From positions 62,001-126,000 of the forward strand of contig JAIELX010000025.1 in NCBI GenBank assembly GCA_019752635.1: a stretch of 64,000 nucleotides of DNA, given 5' to 3'. The first letter of the stretch is position 1; every line of letters starts with the position of its first letter. The DNA comes from Candidatus Obscuribacterales bacterium (lineage in GTDB: Bacteria; Cyanobacteriota; Vampirovibrionia; Obscuribacterales; Obscuribacteraceae). A model generated the notes under the pieces. The model was not told the DNA's origin, ran no database searches, and was given only the letters and a program-made list of their open reading frames with translations. The translations under genes were made by a program, and so were the position numbers. Positions 1 to 8,215 of the stretch are shown here, piece after piece.

Positions 1-448
1 CGAGCAACAGCTTGAATACAATAGCCATCGCATACATGTTTATGCCGGACATCAACACGGTCATTATCGCAAATGATATCGCATTCAGTGCCCTGGTCGG
101 TTCGTTGAAACGCCGCTTAAGGTATTCAGGAACGCTCTTGATCCGTGATCCGTAATAAAACGGCATCATGAAAATCGCCAGGAACAGCATCGCTGGAATG
201 GCCCCGACCCAATAGAAGTGGGCGGTCATGATACCGTATTCGGCGCCATTGCCAGCCATCCCCATCACCTCGATTGCGCCGAGGTTGGCGGATAGAAATG
301 CAAGTCCTGTTATCCACCCGGGAATCGCTCGCCCGGAAAGAAAAAAGTCTTCGCTGCTGACCACCTGTTTCTTTAGAGAGAAACCGATTCCCAGAACGAA
401 GACAAAATAGATCGCGATGATTAGGTAATCAACAAAACCCGCTTGCAA
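1..448 (-). CDS. Sodium:solute symporter (SSS family), 3' part cut by window edge
   Basis: The first 149 residues of an integral membrane Na+-coupled transporter are visible; the rest lies beyond base 1. Residues 8-25 form the first membrane helix. They are followed by a family-typical SSEDFFLSGR segment (31-40), a second helix rich in G/A/N around ANLGAIEVMGMAG, a third helix near 79-98, and SVPEYLKRRF (105-114), which is characteristic of SSS/SGLT-like carriers. The start is TTG at 448, because an in-frame TAA lies four codons upstream and AGAGG precedes it at good spacing. It begins 12 bp after the ssb stop, so the two are probably co-transcribed. The substrate (sugar, amino acid or other) cannot be told. 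Confidence 0.82.
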   Translation of the reverse strand, partial: MQAGFVDYLIIAIYFVFVLGIGFSLKKQVVSSEDFFLSGRAIPGWITGLAFLSANLGAIEVMGMAGNGAEYGIMTAHFYWVGAIPAMLFLAIFMMPFYYGSRIKSVPEYLKRRFNEPTRALNAISFAIMTVLMSGINMYAMAIVFKLLL

Positions 449-460
449 GCGAACCTCTGG

Positions 461-817
461 TTAGTCGAAGTCCGATGCAGTCGGTATGCTGTCGGCTGGC
501 CTGTTGTCGCCTTTATTGTCCAACAAGCGCAGATTCTGACCGTTAACGAACGGCCTTGCGTGCTTAACTCCACCGTCGTCGGTCCAGCTGCTGAAATCAA
601 GCCGTCCTTCCACCCCTACCAGACGCCCTTTGCGAACATACTCGCCGGCGAACTCCGCCTGACGTCCCCAAAGTTCAATATCGAACCAATCGGTTTCGCG
701 TTCCTTAGTCGGTCTGTTTACAGCAACACTGAATGTGGTCTTTACGCGACCCGACTCGAAATAACGCATTTCGGGGTCCTTTCCCACTCTGCCGACAAGC
801 ATAACTGCATTCACCAT
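461..817 (-). CDS. ssb: Single-stranded DNA-binding protein
   Basis: A 118-residue OB-fold protein that coats single-stranded DNA during replication and repair. It opens with the typical MVNAVMLVGRVGKDPEMRYF stretch and continues with FSVAVNRP, DWFDIELWGRQAEFAGEYVRKG and VEGRLDFSSW, all hallmark SSB segments. It is shorter than the usual 150-180 residues: the disordered linker is reduced to about ten residues, but it still ends in an acidic tip (SDFD) resembling the partner-binding tail. It heads a two-gene unit with the symporter. The 120-bp gap to the divergent gene at 938 must hold both promoters. Confidence 0.93.
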   Translation of the reverse strand: MVNAVMLVGRVGKDPEMRYFESGRVKTTFSVAVNRPTKERETDWFDIELWGRQAEFAGEYVRKGRLVGVEGRLDFSSWTDDGGVKHARPFVNGQNLRLLDNKGDNRPADSIPTASDFD

Positions 818-937
818 GGAAAAACCCCCGCGAATACTTGCAACGTGTAAATAACCTCGAAATTATCCGACATGAATGGACCAGAGTGATCAACAATTTT
901 GTTTTGAAAATTCTTTCCTGACGCCGAGGAAGTGGAA

Positions 938-1786
938 ATGCGGTCGTCTTCTCGCCCTGATAACAAGCCTGTGATCGGACCGCAGCAGGAACTCCGGTCG
1001 GAATCGCCATCGGAGAAGCAGAAGTCCGGTATATCTCTCAGGCAACCACCCTGGCATGTTTGGGTCCTTGGCGCTGTCACGTTCAAGCTCTATCTTGTCT
1101 ACTGGGCTTACAAGAACTGGCGCGATCTCTCCGCGCATGTCCATGGCGAAGCCGCTTGCGCTCCGACGAGCTCACGGGTGCCCCCCGTTGAGGACGAAGC
1201 CGCAGAATCCGACCTCCGATCCCGGTTTTGTGCAGATGCAGCGTCTGAGCCCGGTCCGATGTCCGCACGAGAGTCGGCCTCCAGCGCCGACTCCGATACC
1301 GATCTCGCCACCGAGCAGAAAACGCCGCCCGTGCTTGAAGGCTTCCTCAGCCGGCTGGCACCTGATCACCTGGCATCCTTCCGCGACTGCAGCCCGGTAC
1401 TCCGTGCGATCTGGATGGTCGTGCCTTACGTTAACAATTACCTGTTGTTAACTTTGGCTCTCGGTATTGCTCGCATTCACCCGGACAAGAACTCAATCGT
1501 GGCGCGCAAACCGCTTCTATGCGCATGTGCGGCTGTGTTTGCGACCATTACCTTTTCGATGCTTTCGGTATTGCCTGGCGCCTGGTATCTCTTGTTCCTG
1601 TTGTGCATACTGCCTGCCGCGGTTGTGCAGGTCTGGCTCAATTCTTACTGGAAAGCTGTAGAACCTGACGGTCTCTTGTACCGCGCCGCTTTCACCCTTC
1701 GTGAGCTAGTGGTAGTGGCGGTGGGAGCGCTTTGTCTGGGGTACATTATTGTAGGCTTCCTGATGGGACCGACTCTTAAGGTCTGA
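938..1786 (+). CDS. Hypothetical multi-pass membrane protein with YWAYKNWR motif
   Basis: A 282-residue protein of unknown function. A polar N-terminus is followed by a membrane segment near residues 41-58 containing VYWAYKNWRDL, reminiscent of small DUF4234-like domains. Then comes a low-complexity polar stretch (about 75-130) and three or four helices in the last 130 residues. GAGGA at 926-930 is correctly placed for ATG 938 but too close to GTG 932, so 938 is preferred. It is divergent from ssb and followed by the AAA+ gene 107 bp downstream. No enzymatic motif is visible. Confidence 0.75.
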   Translation: MRSSSRPDNKPVIGPQQELRSESPSEKQKSGISLRQPPWHVWVLGAVTFKLYLVYWAYKNWRDLSAHVHGEAACAPTSSRVPPVEDEAAESDLRSRFCADAASEPGPMSARESASSADSDTDLATEQKTPPVLEGFLSRLAPDHLASFRDCSPVLRAIWMVVPYVNNYLLLTLALGIARIHPDKNSIVARKPLLCACAAVFATITFSMLSVLPGAWYLLFLLCILPAAVVQVWLNSYWKAVEPDGLLYRAAFTLRELVVVAVGALCLGYIIVGFLMGPTLKV

Positions 1787-1893
1787 TTGCTGCATTTTGC
1801 GAATTTTTGGCGGCTGCGGTTAGAAAGTGCTTTGCCGCCGGGCACGATAACAAAATGAACTGTGCGTTCTCAATGTCGAAGGAGTTTTCAGGC

Positions 1894-3270
1894 ATGAGCG
1901 AAGACAATGTGCGGGCATTGCGGGAAGCCATCAAGATTTCCCCGGACAACCTGCCATTGAGGCAACTGTTGGCCGATGGACTTTGTGGCCTCGGTCGCTT
2001 CGAAGAAGCGGAGAAAGAGTACACCGTCGCACTGGCGATGGAGCCCGGCAACGAGAAATTGCAAGTCGGGCTTGCGGGAGTTTTCTATCAACTCGGCAAG
2101 TATTCACACGCGCTGGTAATTGCTGAGGACCTCGTCAAGAAATCGCAACCGCAGCCCAAAGCGTTGCTGTTGCTCGCCCGACTCCTATTGAACGACGGCA
2201 ACTTGGAAAAGGCCAGACAAAGATACAGGGAGGCTATAGCGGTTGACGCATCGTTAATGGACGAGTCATTCGCAGAGAGGCTGGGTACCAGCGGTTCTCC
2301 TTCTCTCTCTCTCCCCGCGTCAGCTTCTGCGCCGGAGCGAGTTCGAGTCGGCGCAGAAGATCCGTCCGACGATGACGATGATGATGTCGCTGCTGATTTT
2401 TTCGAGGAAAATTTGGAGCGCAGCACTATCAACTTTGCTGAAATCGGCGGCATGGATGAAGTGAAAGATCAGATTCGAATGAAGATCATCCACCCGCTGA
2501 AAAACCCTGAAATATTCAAAGCGTACGGCAAGAAGACCGGTGGCGGGATTTTGATGTATGGTCCTCCCGGCTGCGGAAAAACGCACCTTGCGCGTGCCAC
2601 CGCCGGTGAAATCAATGCTCGGTTCCTTGCTGTCGGGATTAATGACGTACTCGACATGTGGTTGGGGAACAGCGAGCGGAATTTGCACGAACTGTTCGAG
2701 CAGGCTCGCCGCAACACGCCGTGCGTGGTTTTCTTCGACGAAGTAGACGCGCTTGCAGCTAGCCGGTCGGATATGCGACACAGTGGTGGCAGGCACATCA
2801 TCAATCAATTTCTTATGGAGTTGGACGGCGTAAAATCGAGCAATGAAGGCGTGCTTATTCTCGCTGCCACAAATGCTCCCTGGCACTTGGACTCGGCTTT
2901 CCGTCGTCCCGGACGTTTTGACCGCGTGATCTTCGTACCGCCTCCGGACCTCGGTGCGCGCGCTGCTATTTTACGAATTTTGCTCCGTGGCAAACCGATC
3001 GAGAACATCGATTTTCAACATATTGCCTCCAAGACCGATAAGTTCTCCGGCGCAGATTTGATGGCTGTGGTGGATACTGCGGTTGAGCGAAAACTTGATC
3101 AGGCGCTGAAGACAGGTAAGTCGCAACCGATCACGACTAAGGATTTGGAGCATTCACTCAAAACGGTTCGCCCCACTACTGCTGAGTGGTTCTCGACTGC
3201 GCGCAACTACGCGTTGTACTCAAACCAGGGCGGCGCCTACGACGACATTGTCAAATATTTGAAACTGTAG
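1894..3270 (+). CDS. TPR-AAA+ ATPase fusion protein
   Basis: A 458-residue cytoplasmic ATPase. Residues 1-130 are TPR-like helical repeats (for example GRFEEAEKEYTVALAMEPGN). A linker with a run of six Asp (about residues 160-175) follows, then a classical AAA module: GGMDEVKDQI, Walker A GPPGCGKT (223-230), Walker B FFDEVDAL (about 280), sensor-1 AATN, arginine-finger region RRPGRFDRV (336-344) and the FSGADL segment. The AAA part resembles the Cdc48/Vps4/FtsH group, but no protease domain follows, so an unfoldase or remodelling role is inferred. AAGGAG sits nine bases before ATG 1894; upstream in-frame starts lack such a site. Confidence 0.88.
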   Translation: MSEDNVRALREAIKISPDNLPLRQLLADGLCGLGRFEEAEKEYTVALAMEPGNEKLQVGLAGVFYQLGKYSHALVIAEDLVKKSQPQPKALLLLARLLLNDGNLEKARQRYREAIAVDASLMDESFAERLGTSGSPSLSLPASASAPERVRVGAEDPSDDDDDDVAADFFEENLERSTINFAEIGGMDEVKDQIRMKIIHPLKNPEIFKAYGKKTGGGILMYGPPGCGKTHLARATAGEINARFLAVGINDVLDMWLGNSERNLHELFEQARRNTPCVVFFDEVDALAASRSDMRHSGGRHIINQFLMELDGVKSSNEGVLILAATNAPWHLDSAFRRPGRFDRVIFVPPPDLGARAAILRILLRGKPIENIDFQHIASKTDKFSGADLMAVVDTAVERKLDQALKTGKSQPITTKDLEHSLKTVRPTTAEWFSTARNYALYSNQGGAYDDIVKYLKL

Positions 3271-3464
3271 ATCTGCGCTAGCCCTCACGCCCGACTCGGA
3301 TCTGAGCGTTAAGCGGCTCAAGCTTCTCGAAGTCTCAAAGGACGTGAACGGGGCGTTGCGTTCGGGCGAGTAATTGCGCGAAGCTCTTGCAAATGCGAAG
3401 CCCTGCGCGGGCACCGAGCCGTCATCATTCGCGCTGCAACTACGAAGGCGACTGCGCCGTCAAC

Positions 3465-4055
3465 TCAAAAACCGTTGCGCTTGGCCCACTTTGTCAGTTC
3501 GTCAATCGATTCCAGTTCCAGTTTCTCGACCAGGTGAAAGAGCAACTGGTTCAAATCGTATTCCGTCAAACCCATGCGGTCCGCTGCCTTCGGCAGCCCG
3601 CCGCGTTTGGTGATCTGTTTGAGAATGCCGCGTTCTTGCCCGCTCAATCGCAGGAGATTTTTCGGCAGCGAAGGTGATACCACATTTTGATTGCCCTTAT
3701 AAACCATGAGCACGCTCATGCGAATAAGCGCCGCCGGGTCGGTTTTCAAAATGTACGCAGCGGCCCCGGCATCGAGAAAATCCTGCACTTCCGACGCCTT
3801 GCTCTGGCTGGCATAAATCACAACCTTAACGTTCTTCAAGGCATTCAGCCGCTTAAGCAAGTCCGGAGTGGTGATCAATCCCGGCAAGTGCAAATCAAGC
3901 AGCACGATATCAGGAAGCAGCGCTTTCGCCATCTTGAAACATTCGTCCGAGGTCTCAGCCTCGCCGATGACCTCGATCAGGTCGCCGTTCGATAAATCCT
4001 TAACCGCTTGTTCTCTCGTGGGAGGGTGATCGTCGACAACCAGAAGTCTGATCAT
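3465..4055 (-). CDS. NarL/LuxR-type response regulator
   Basis: A 196-residue two-component regulator. The receiver domain has all key residues: acidic pair D8-D9, phospho-acceptor D54 in LLDLHLP, a Ser at the switch position in YASQS, and K104 in YILKTD. The C-terminal part (about 135-196) is a LuxR-like helix-turn-helix beginning LSGQERGILKQI, though it diverges from consensus. No histidine kinase is adjacent, so its partner is elsewhere. It stands alone, with 194 bp of featureless DNA between its end and the AAA+ gene. Upstream lies a region shared with the FKBP gene. Confidence 0.88.
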   Translation of the reverse strand: MIRLLVVDDHPPTREQAVKDLSNGDLIEVIGEAETSDECFKMAKALLPDIVLLDLHLPGLITTPDLLKRLNALKNVKVVIYASQSKASEVQDFLDAGAAAYILKTDPAALIRMSVLMVYKGNQNVVSPSLPKNLLRLSGQERGILKQITKRGGLPKAADRMGLTEYDLNQLLFHLVEKLELESIDELTKWAKRNGF

Positions 4056-4212
4056 ATTGCCTTGCTACGGAAAGTTGACGCCGTTGCTACTTGAGTACTC
4101 AGCAGACGCCAAACCGGCGCCTATTCAATCATTAGGATACACCATAGGAGTAGCAATGCTGCCAACCTTTGGCAGCTTCATGTGAATTTCGACGAACTGG
4201 AGCGTCGGCATA

Positions 4213-4218
4213 TATAAT
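4213..4218 (+). promoter_or_regulatory. Candidate -10 box for the FKBP gene
   Basis: A perfect TATAAT lies 32 bp before the ATG at 4250. The matching -35 is weak (TTCGAC at 4188-4193, 19-bp spacing), so only the -10 is supported. Confidence 0.45.
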
Positions 4219-4249
4219 TAGGCCTGTATTAGTGATCGGGAAGAATCAG

Positions 4250-4723
4250 ATGAAATCGACCATCAAAACATTGGTTGCAGCCGGATTGGCTGGCGGGATG
4301 CTCGTGTTTGCGATCGGTAGCAGCTTCGCGCAGGACAATGCGGCCTGGCCAGTGGCGGCTAATCAGAAAGTAGTCACGTCGCGGTCCGGTTTGCAGTATT
4401 ACGATATTGAGCAGGGCAAAGGACCGGCGCCGACTCCCGGGAGCTACGTGCAGGTGCACTATACCGGTTGGCTTCTTAACAAAAACAAGTTTGACAGCTC
4501 GTTTGATCGCAACCAACCGTTCGAGTTTCAGCTTGGCGCTGGAAATGTTATTAAAGGTTGGGATGAAGGCGTAGCAAGCATGAAGGTCGGCGGCAAGCGC
4601 CGCCTGGTCATTCCTGCCAACTTGGGTTATGGTCCCAATGGCATGCCTCCGGTAATTCCTTCAAATGCCACATTGGTATTTGATGTGCAATTGCTGAAGT
4701 TCAGTGCAACGCCGGGACAGTAA
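4250..4723 (+). CDS. Secreted FKBP-type peptidyl-prolyl cis-trans isomerase
   Basis: A 157-residue prolyl isomerase that helps fold exported proteins. Residues 1-28 are a clear signal peptide ending near SSFAQ. The single FKBP domain contains VQVHYTGWL, FDSSFDRNQPFEFQLG, VIKGWDEGV, MKVGGKRRLVIPANLGYG and LVFDVQLL, so the catalytic pocket residues are conserved. The start at ATG 4250 is supported by GGGAAG upstream and by the signal peptide, which would be buried by any earlier start. A strong terminator follows 37 bp after the stop. It is a single-gene unit. Confidence 0.94.
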   Translation: MKSTIKTLVAAGLAGGMLVFAIGSSFAQDNAAWPVAANQKVVTSRSGLQYYDIEQGKGPAPTPGSYVQVHYTGWLLNKNKFDSSFDRNQPFEFQLGAGNVIKGWDEGVASMKVGGKRRLVIPANLGYGPNGMPPVIPSNATLVFDVQLLKFSATPGQ

Positions 4724-4760
4724 CGCTCGGTCGTTCCAAGCTGCTCGCAGCAATGTCTAC

Positions 4761-4791
4761 AAAGTCCGCACTGCCTAGCCGTGCGGACTTT
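4761..4791. terminator. Bidirectional intrinsic terminator
   Basis: An 11-bp perfect stem (AAAGTCCGCAC / GTGCGGACTTT) with a 9-nt loop. It has T-rich flanks on the plus side and A-rich sequence leading in, so it can end both the FKBP transcript and the convergent gene, whose stop codon starts one base later. Confidence 0.85.
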
Positions 4792-5259
4792 TCATTTCTG
4801 TGACCATGCAAACTGTTCAAGCAACCGGATGAAGAGAAAAGCACCGAGGCTGATGGCATAAATCGCCGTCCACTTCACGGTACCTTGCCACGATGAGCGA
4901 AGTATTTTGAAATTTGAAGTAATCACCAGGTAACCGATCAATACGGCTAATAGCCCATGTCCTAGAAACATGCCGGCTGGAAGAACTGCAAAAAGGCTTT
5001 CGACTCTATGTAACTTTCTGGCAAGTGGTATCACCTGGTCATTTAGTTTGACTTCCGGCACGGGATCAAGAAAGTTAGAGCGCACCATCAGCTTGGCTAT
5101 TTCGCCGCTGTCTGTTACCACTTTGTAAGGCAACCGCTTCTCGGGAATTCTTTCTAGCGGTTCCCCGCCCTTCGTCACCATTATCTGACCAAACCACATC
5201 GGGCAGGTTATCTCGATGTCCTGTCCTTCCAAGAGTTCGTGTTGTAGTTTGAATTTCAC
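4792..5259 (-). CDS. Hypothetical membrane-anchored protein
   Basis: 155 residues, family not recognised. The first ~85 residues are a polar, beta-rich domain (MKFKLQHELLEGQDIEITCP, with CPMWFGQIMV). Two or three hydrophobic helices follow, about 90-115 and 125-147. The protein could be a cytoplasmic or periplasmic sensor domain tethered to the membrane. It is convergent with the FKBP gene and shares its terminator, and divergent from the NAD-binding protein at 5336 across 76 bp. Confidence 0.65.
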   Translation of the reverse strand: MKFKLQHELLEGQDIEITCPMWFGQIMVTKGGEPLERIPEKRLPYKVVTDSGEIAKLMVRSNFLDPVPEVKLNDQVIPLARKLHRVESLFAVLPAGMFLGHGLLAVLIGYLVITSNFKILRSSWQGTVKWTAIYAISLGAFLFIRLLEQFAWSQK

Positions 5260-5335
5260 TGACGACCCAAAGCTTCGCTTGCTGGTTGTTGGTGCTCACA
5301 ACAGTATAATATGCACTTGCACTGGAGGTGGATAA

Positions 5336-6157
5336 ATGTCTGCGGATAAACCGCTGTTGTTGTTGGGTGTTGGCCAGGTTGCCAGAGCAGTCATTGCTCT
5401 GGCCAGGGGCACGAGAACCATTACAGGCACAACGCGCGATCCACGCAAAGTTTTTCAGATGGTAGAAATGGGCATTACTCCGCTGATCATGCCAATGCCT
5501 TCTTGCGAGATTTTGGAATCGGTCGCCAACGATGCCGACGTCGTGGTTTCGTTCCCGCCTGATGGAGAGACCGATGCGATATTTGCTCCCGCTGTGAAGC
5601 AAGCGCGACGCGTCATTTACATCTCCACCACTGGTGTCTACGGCAAGCGTGAAGGCGTCGTGGATGACACTACCGCGCCGGATGATTCCGCAGAAGAAAA
5701 ATTGGATGCACGCCTGCACGCAGAATCTCTTTGGCAAGAGCAAGGTGCGATTATTCTGCGCGTTCCGGGAATTTACGGACCGGATTCCGGATTGCACCTA
5801 TCGCTGCGCAATGGCAAATACAAGATTCCTGGAGACGGAAGCCGCAATACCTCGCGCATTCATGTAGAAGACCTCGCCTCCGTGATCTTGGCGATGCTGG
5901 CAGGACCTTCCTTGTTGCGCGACTGCTATGTAATTGGCGACCGATCTCCGTGCCCTCAGATAGAGATCGTAACTTGGCTTTGCAACGAGCTAAGTATACC
6001 GCTACCGCCGGCGGTGCCAATCGAAGAGGTTCATCGCACCCTACGCGGTAATCGCCGCGTCGACCCAAGCGGCTTACTTAACGAACTCGCTATCGAGCTC
6101 AAGTATCCCAACTACCGGGATGGCTACCGCGCTCTCCTGGAAAAACCAATTTTGTAG
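5336..6157 (+). CDS. NAD(P)-binding SDR/epimerase-like protein (YeeZ type)
   Basis: 273 residues of the extended, atypical short-chain dehydrogenase class. The nucleotide-binding loop is GVGQVARAV (residues 11-19), followed by VVSFPPDG, YISTTGVYG and the active-site-like region VPGIYGPDSGL. A GDGSRNTSRIHVEDLA segment is typical of NAD-dependent epimerases of the YeeZ group. The canonical YxxxK pair is not evident (a Tyr lies in GVYG without the usual Lys), as in other YeeZ relatives, so the reaction is unknown. GGAGGTGG precedes the ATG. It is monocistronic. Confidence 0.85.
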   Translation: MSADKPLLLLGVGQVARAVIALARGTRTITGTTRDPRKVFQMVEMGITPLIMPMPSCEILESVANDADVVVSFPPDGETDAIFAPAVKQARRVIYISTTGVYGKREGVVDDTTAPDDSAEEKLDARLHAESLWQEQGAIILRVPGIYGPDSGLHLSLRNGKYKIPGDGSRNTSRIHVEDLASVILAMLAGPSLLRDCYVIGDRSPCPQIEIVTWLCNELSIPLPPAVPIEEVHRTLRGNRRVDPSGLLNELAIELKYPNYRDGYRALLEKPIL

Positions 6158-6244
6158 TGATCTGCGTTATCGAACTCTGGAGAACAAGCAAGAGCGTTAA
6201 CTTTAGTGGCGAATTGATAGGTGGATGCCTTGCGGTAGCGGTAA

Positions 6245-6647
6245 GTGCCTCTGCGCGCCAAGGGAGAGGGGCTGAGGGATATTCACGGGTATCGATTCGA
6301 TTCCGGTGAGCGTTCGATGAAGTTTCAACGAGAAGAACCAGCGACTTATCGCATGCAGGCTGACTGTCATACTGGTTTGGCAAACCTCATCAAGAGGTGG
6401 CATGGCCATAGCCGGAACGGAACGAAGCCCGGAAGCAAGCCTATTGGCCTGTGTCCCGGGCATGCGTACGCGATCTTAGGTTGTGACGAAAAGAACCGAG
6501 TCTTGCTGTTCAGCAATCAGATCCACCTTTTCCCATCGGATTGATCCGACCGATGGAAATGTTCGCGATAAGGCGCTCGAAGGAGTCTTTTCGAAGCGAC
6601 TCGACGAGTTCAACGAATACTTCTCACATCTGACTGCGCAAAACTGA
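6245..6647 (+). pseudogene. Frameshifted remnant of a calpain-like cysteine peptidase (C-terminal part)
   Basis: Two overlapping frames together read like the His/Asn half of a C2 (calpain) peptidase. Frame one (to 6544) carries GLCPGHAYAILGCDE and RVLLFSN, matching the catalytic His box (G-HAY-) and the start of the Asn box. The other frame (about 6515 to the TGA at 6645-6647) continues with DPTDGNVRDKALEGVFSKRL and DEFNEYFSHLTAQN, like the calpain segment after NPWG. The catalytic Cys portion is missing upstream. I infer a decayed gene; the family assignment rests on short motifs. Confidence 0.4.
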
Positions 6648-6670
6648 TCTGCGTAGCGTCGTTCGATTCT

Positions 6671-6928
6671 CTAGGCGACGCGGCGTTCCTTGGCGTATTC
6701 GACCACAATCTGCCTATCGCCTACATATGAGTTGTTCATGTGCTCAATTGCACGGGCCGCTTCTTGAGCCGTTTGCATTTCGACAAATGCAAACCCGCGT
6801 TTGCGATTTGTTTCTTGATCCAGCGGCATCTTTACAGACCGGACCACGCCGGCATTTGAAAAGATATTCGACAAATCTTCTTCGGTAGTGGCAAAAGGAA
6901 TATTGCGAACGAATAATTTACTCAGCAT
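6671..6928 (-). CDS. Small RRM RNA-binding protein
   Basis: An 85-residue single RNA-recognition-motif protein. RNP2 is LFVRNI (residues 5-10) and RNP1 is KRGFAFVEM (about 44-52); both aromatic positions for RNA stacking are present. It resembles the cold-inducible Rbp proteins of cyanobacteria but lacks their Gly-rich tail. The start is ATG 6928, with AGGCGG five bases upstream; a longer in-frame extension to 7006 has no ribosome site. Single gene, convergent with the calpain remnant. Confidence 0.92.
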   Translation of the reverse strand: MLSKLFVRNIPFATTEEDLSNIFSNAGVVRSVKMPLDQETNRKRGFAFVEMQTAQEAARAIEHMNNSYVGDRQIVVEYAKERRVA

Positions 6929-7042
6929 AGAACCGCCTAAAGATAATGGAACTCCAATCCTCTGCAAGAGGGTCGGACTTGAAGGTAGACGTTGAGCTCT
7001 CAGCAAGGTGTCTTAACTTTTGAGGATTGCATCGGATTGATG

Positions 7043-8215
7043 TCAGATATCGCTTGTGAAGTCGCCTGCATAGCCTGTCAGCTCGACGTATGCTTGCCCC
7101 GAGATCTTTTTGCCATTCGCTGTACCCGTTGCTTTGCAGGCGCCTTCCCAGTAGCTGATTCCGCTAGTTTGGTCGCCAACCAATTCTTGATTGTCCAACA
7201 TCGGTTCTATCTTAATGTCGAGCTGCCTGCCGGGAATCACTACATGCCATCCCGCGGGATAGTCAGCCTTTGTTGTTTCGCTCTTCCAATGCTTTTCAAT
7301 GTCAATCTTATAGTCTGTCAGCGACAAGTGCTCCGTTTTGCCATCGGCACTGATGATGGTGCCGGAGGAATTAGGGTCGAATTTGCCCGATTTCAATCGC
7401 ATCACATAGAGCATTATCTCGGAGTTGTCATCGAGCTGGATGCTAAACCAGTCCCAGCCTACTTGTTCCTTGGTTAGCTGGTTGCTGCCGAATTCATGAT
7501 CCATCCAAACTGTGCCTTCTACGGGCAATGTTTTTGCTCCGCGACGAATGGTGCCTTTTGCCAGCATTCGCGTCATTGAGTAGTAGTGCGATGCGCAGCC
7601 TACGCAGTTTGCTTTCTGGCTGACGCCATTTTTTCCGTGCACCGCCGGCGGTTTTGCAGAGGTCAGCTTCAAGTCGAGCGCATACTCAGGCTGGTTGGCT
7701 TTTAAGACATGTGTAGTTCCGTCTAGCGCGGCGGACCATCCGCCGTTCCATACTCTGTACTTCTGCTGGTCGGCGCCTGCTGTCGATGCCCCGGGACGGT
7801 TGGTCTGCGAGCGAAAGAAGAATTTCTTTTCAGCGAGGTCGCTCACCGCGAAGTGTGCCAGGAAAACGTTGTTTACCTTCCAGCGGCTATTTGCGACTTG
7901 ATTCGATGTGTCGAGCCCTGAACGAAAGAAAGTGAGCTCGAACCCGAATGGCTCCTTCTGCGGTGTTTGCAGGTGTCCCGTGTAGTACCACCATTCAGTC
8001 TTGAACTCATTGTGTGAACGGTGGTCCTGAGGGAACTGAAATGCATATCCTGGAAGGGCAAGTTTAAACTTCTTAGGCTTGTGCGCAGTGGATGTTGGTT
8101 GCGATGTTGCCGGTTGCGTTGATGACCGGACCTGAGCGAGGCAAGGCTGAATTGCCGACGTCCAAATTGCTGCAATCATCATCAGGGAGATTGGGCCTGC
8201 GTCCGTAATCTTCAT
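7043..8215 (-). CDS. Secreted AttH/CrtC-like lipocalin-domain protein
   Basis: 390 residues with an N-terminal signal (hydrophobic, ending near QPCLAQ) and then the lipocalin-like fold of the CrtC/AttH family: YAFQFPQDHRSHNEFKTEWW, YYTGHLQT, WMDHEFGSNQL and GWDWFSIQLDDNSEIMLYVM. The His/Trp/Glu pattern around DH-EFG is typical. Its ATG overlaps the permease stop as ATGA, which fixes the start at 8215. It is the last gene of a five-gene overlapping operon. By analogy with attEFGH, it would work in the periplasm with the ABC system. Substrate unknown. Confidence 0.87.
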   Translation of the reverse strand: MKITDAGPISLMMIAAIWTSAIQPCLAQVRSSTQPATSQPTSTAHKPKKFKLALPGYAFQFPQDHRSHNEFKTEWWYYTGHLQTPQKEPFGFELTFFRSGLDTSNQVANSRWKVNNVFLAHFAVSDLAEKKFFFRSQTNRPGASTAGADQQKYRVWNGGWSAALDGTTHVLKANQPEYALDLKLTSAKPPAVHGKNGVSQKANCVGCASHYYSMTRMLAKGTIRRGAKTLPVEGTVWMDHEFGSNQLTKEQVGWDWFSIQLDDNSEIMLYVMRLKSGKFDPNSSGTIISADGKTEHLSLTDYKIDIEKHWKSETTKADYPAGWHVVIPGRQLDIKIEPMLDNQELVGDQTSGISYWEGACKATGTANGKKISGQAYVELTGYAGDFTSDI

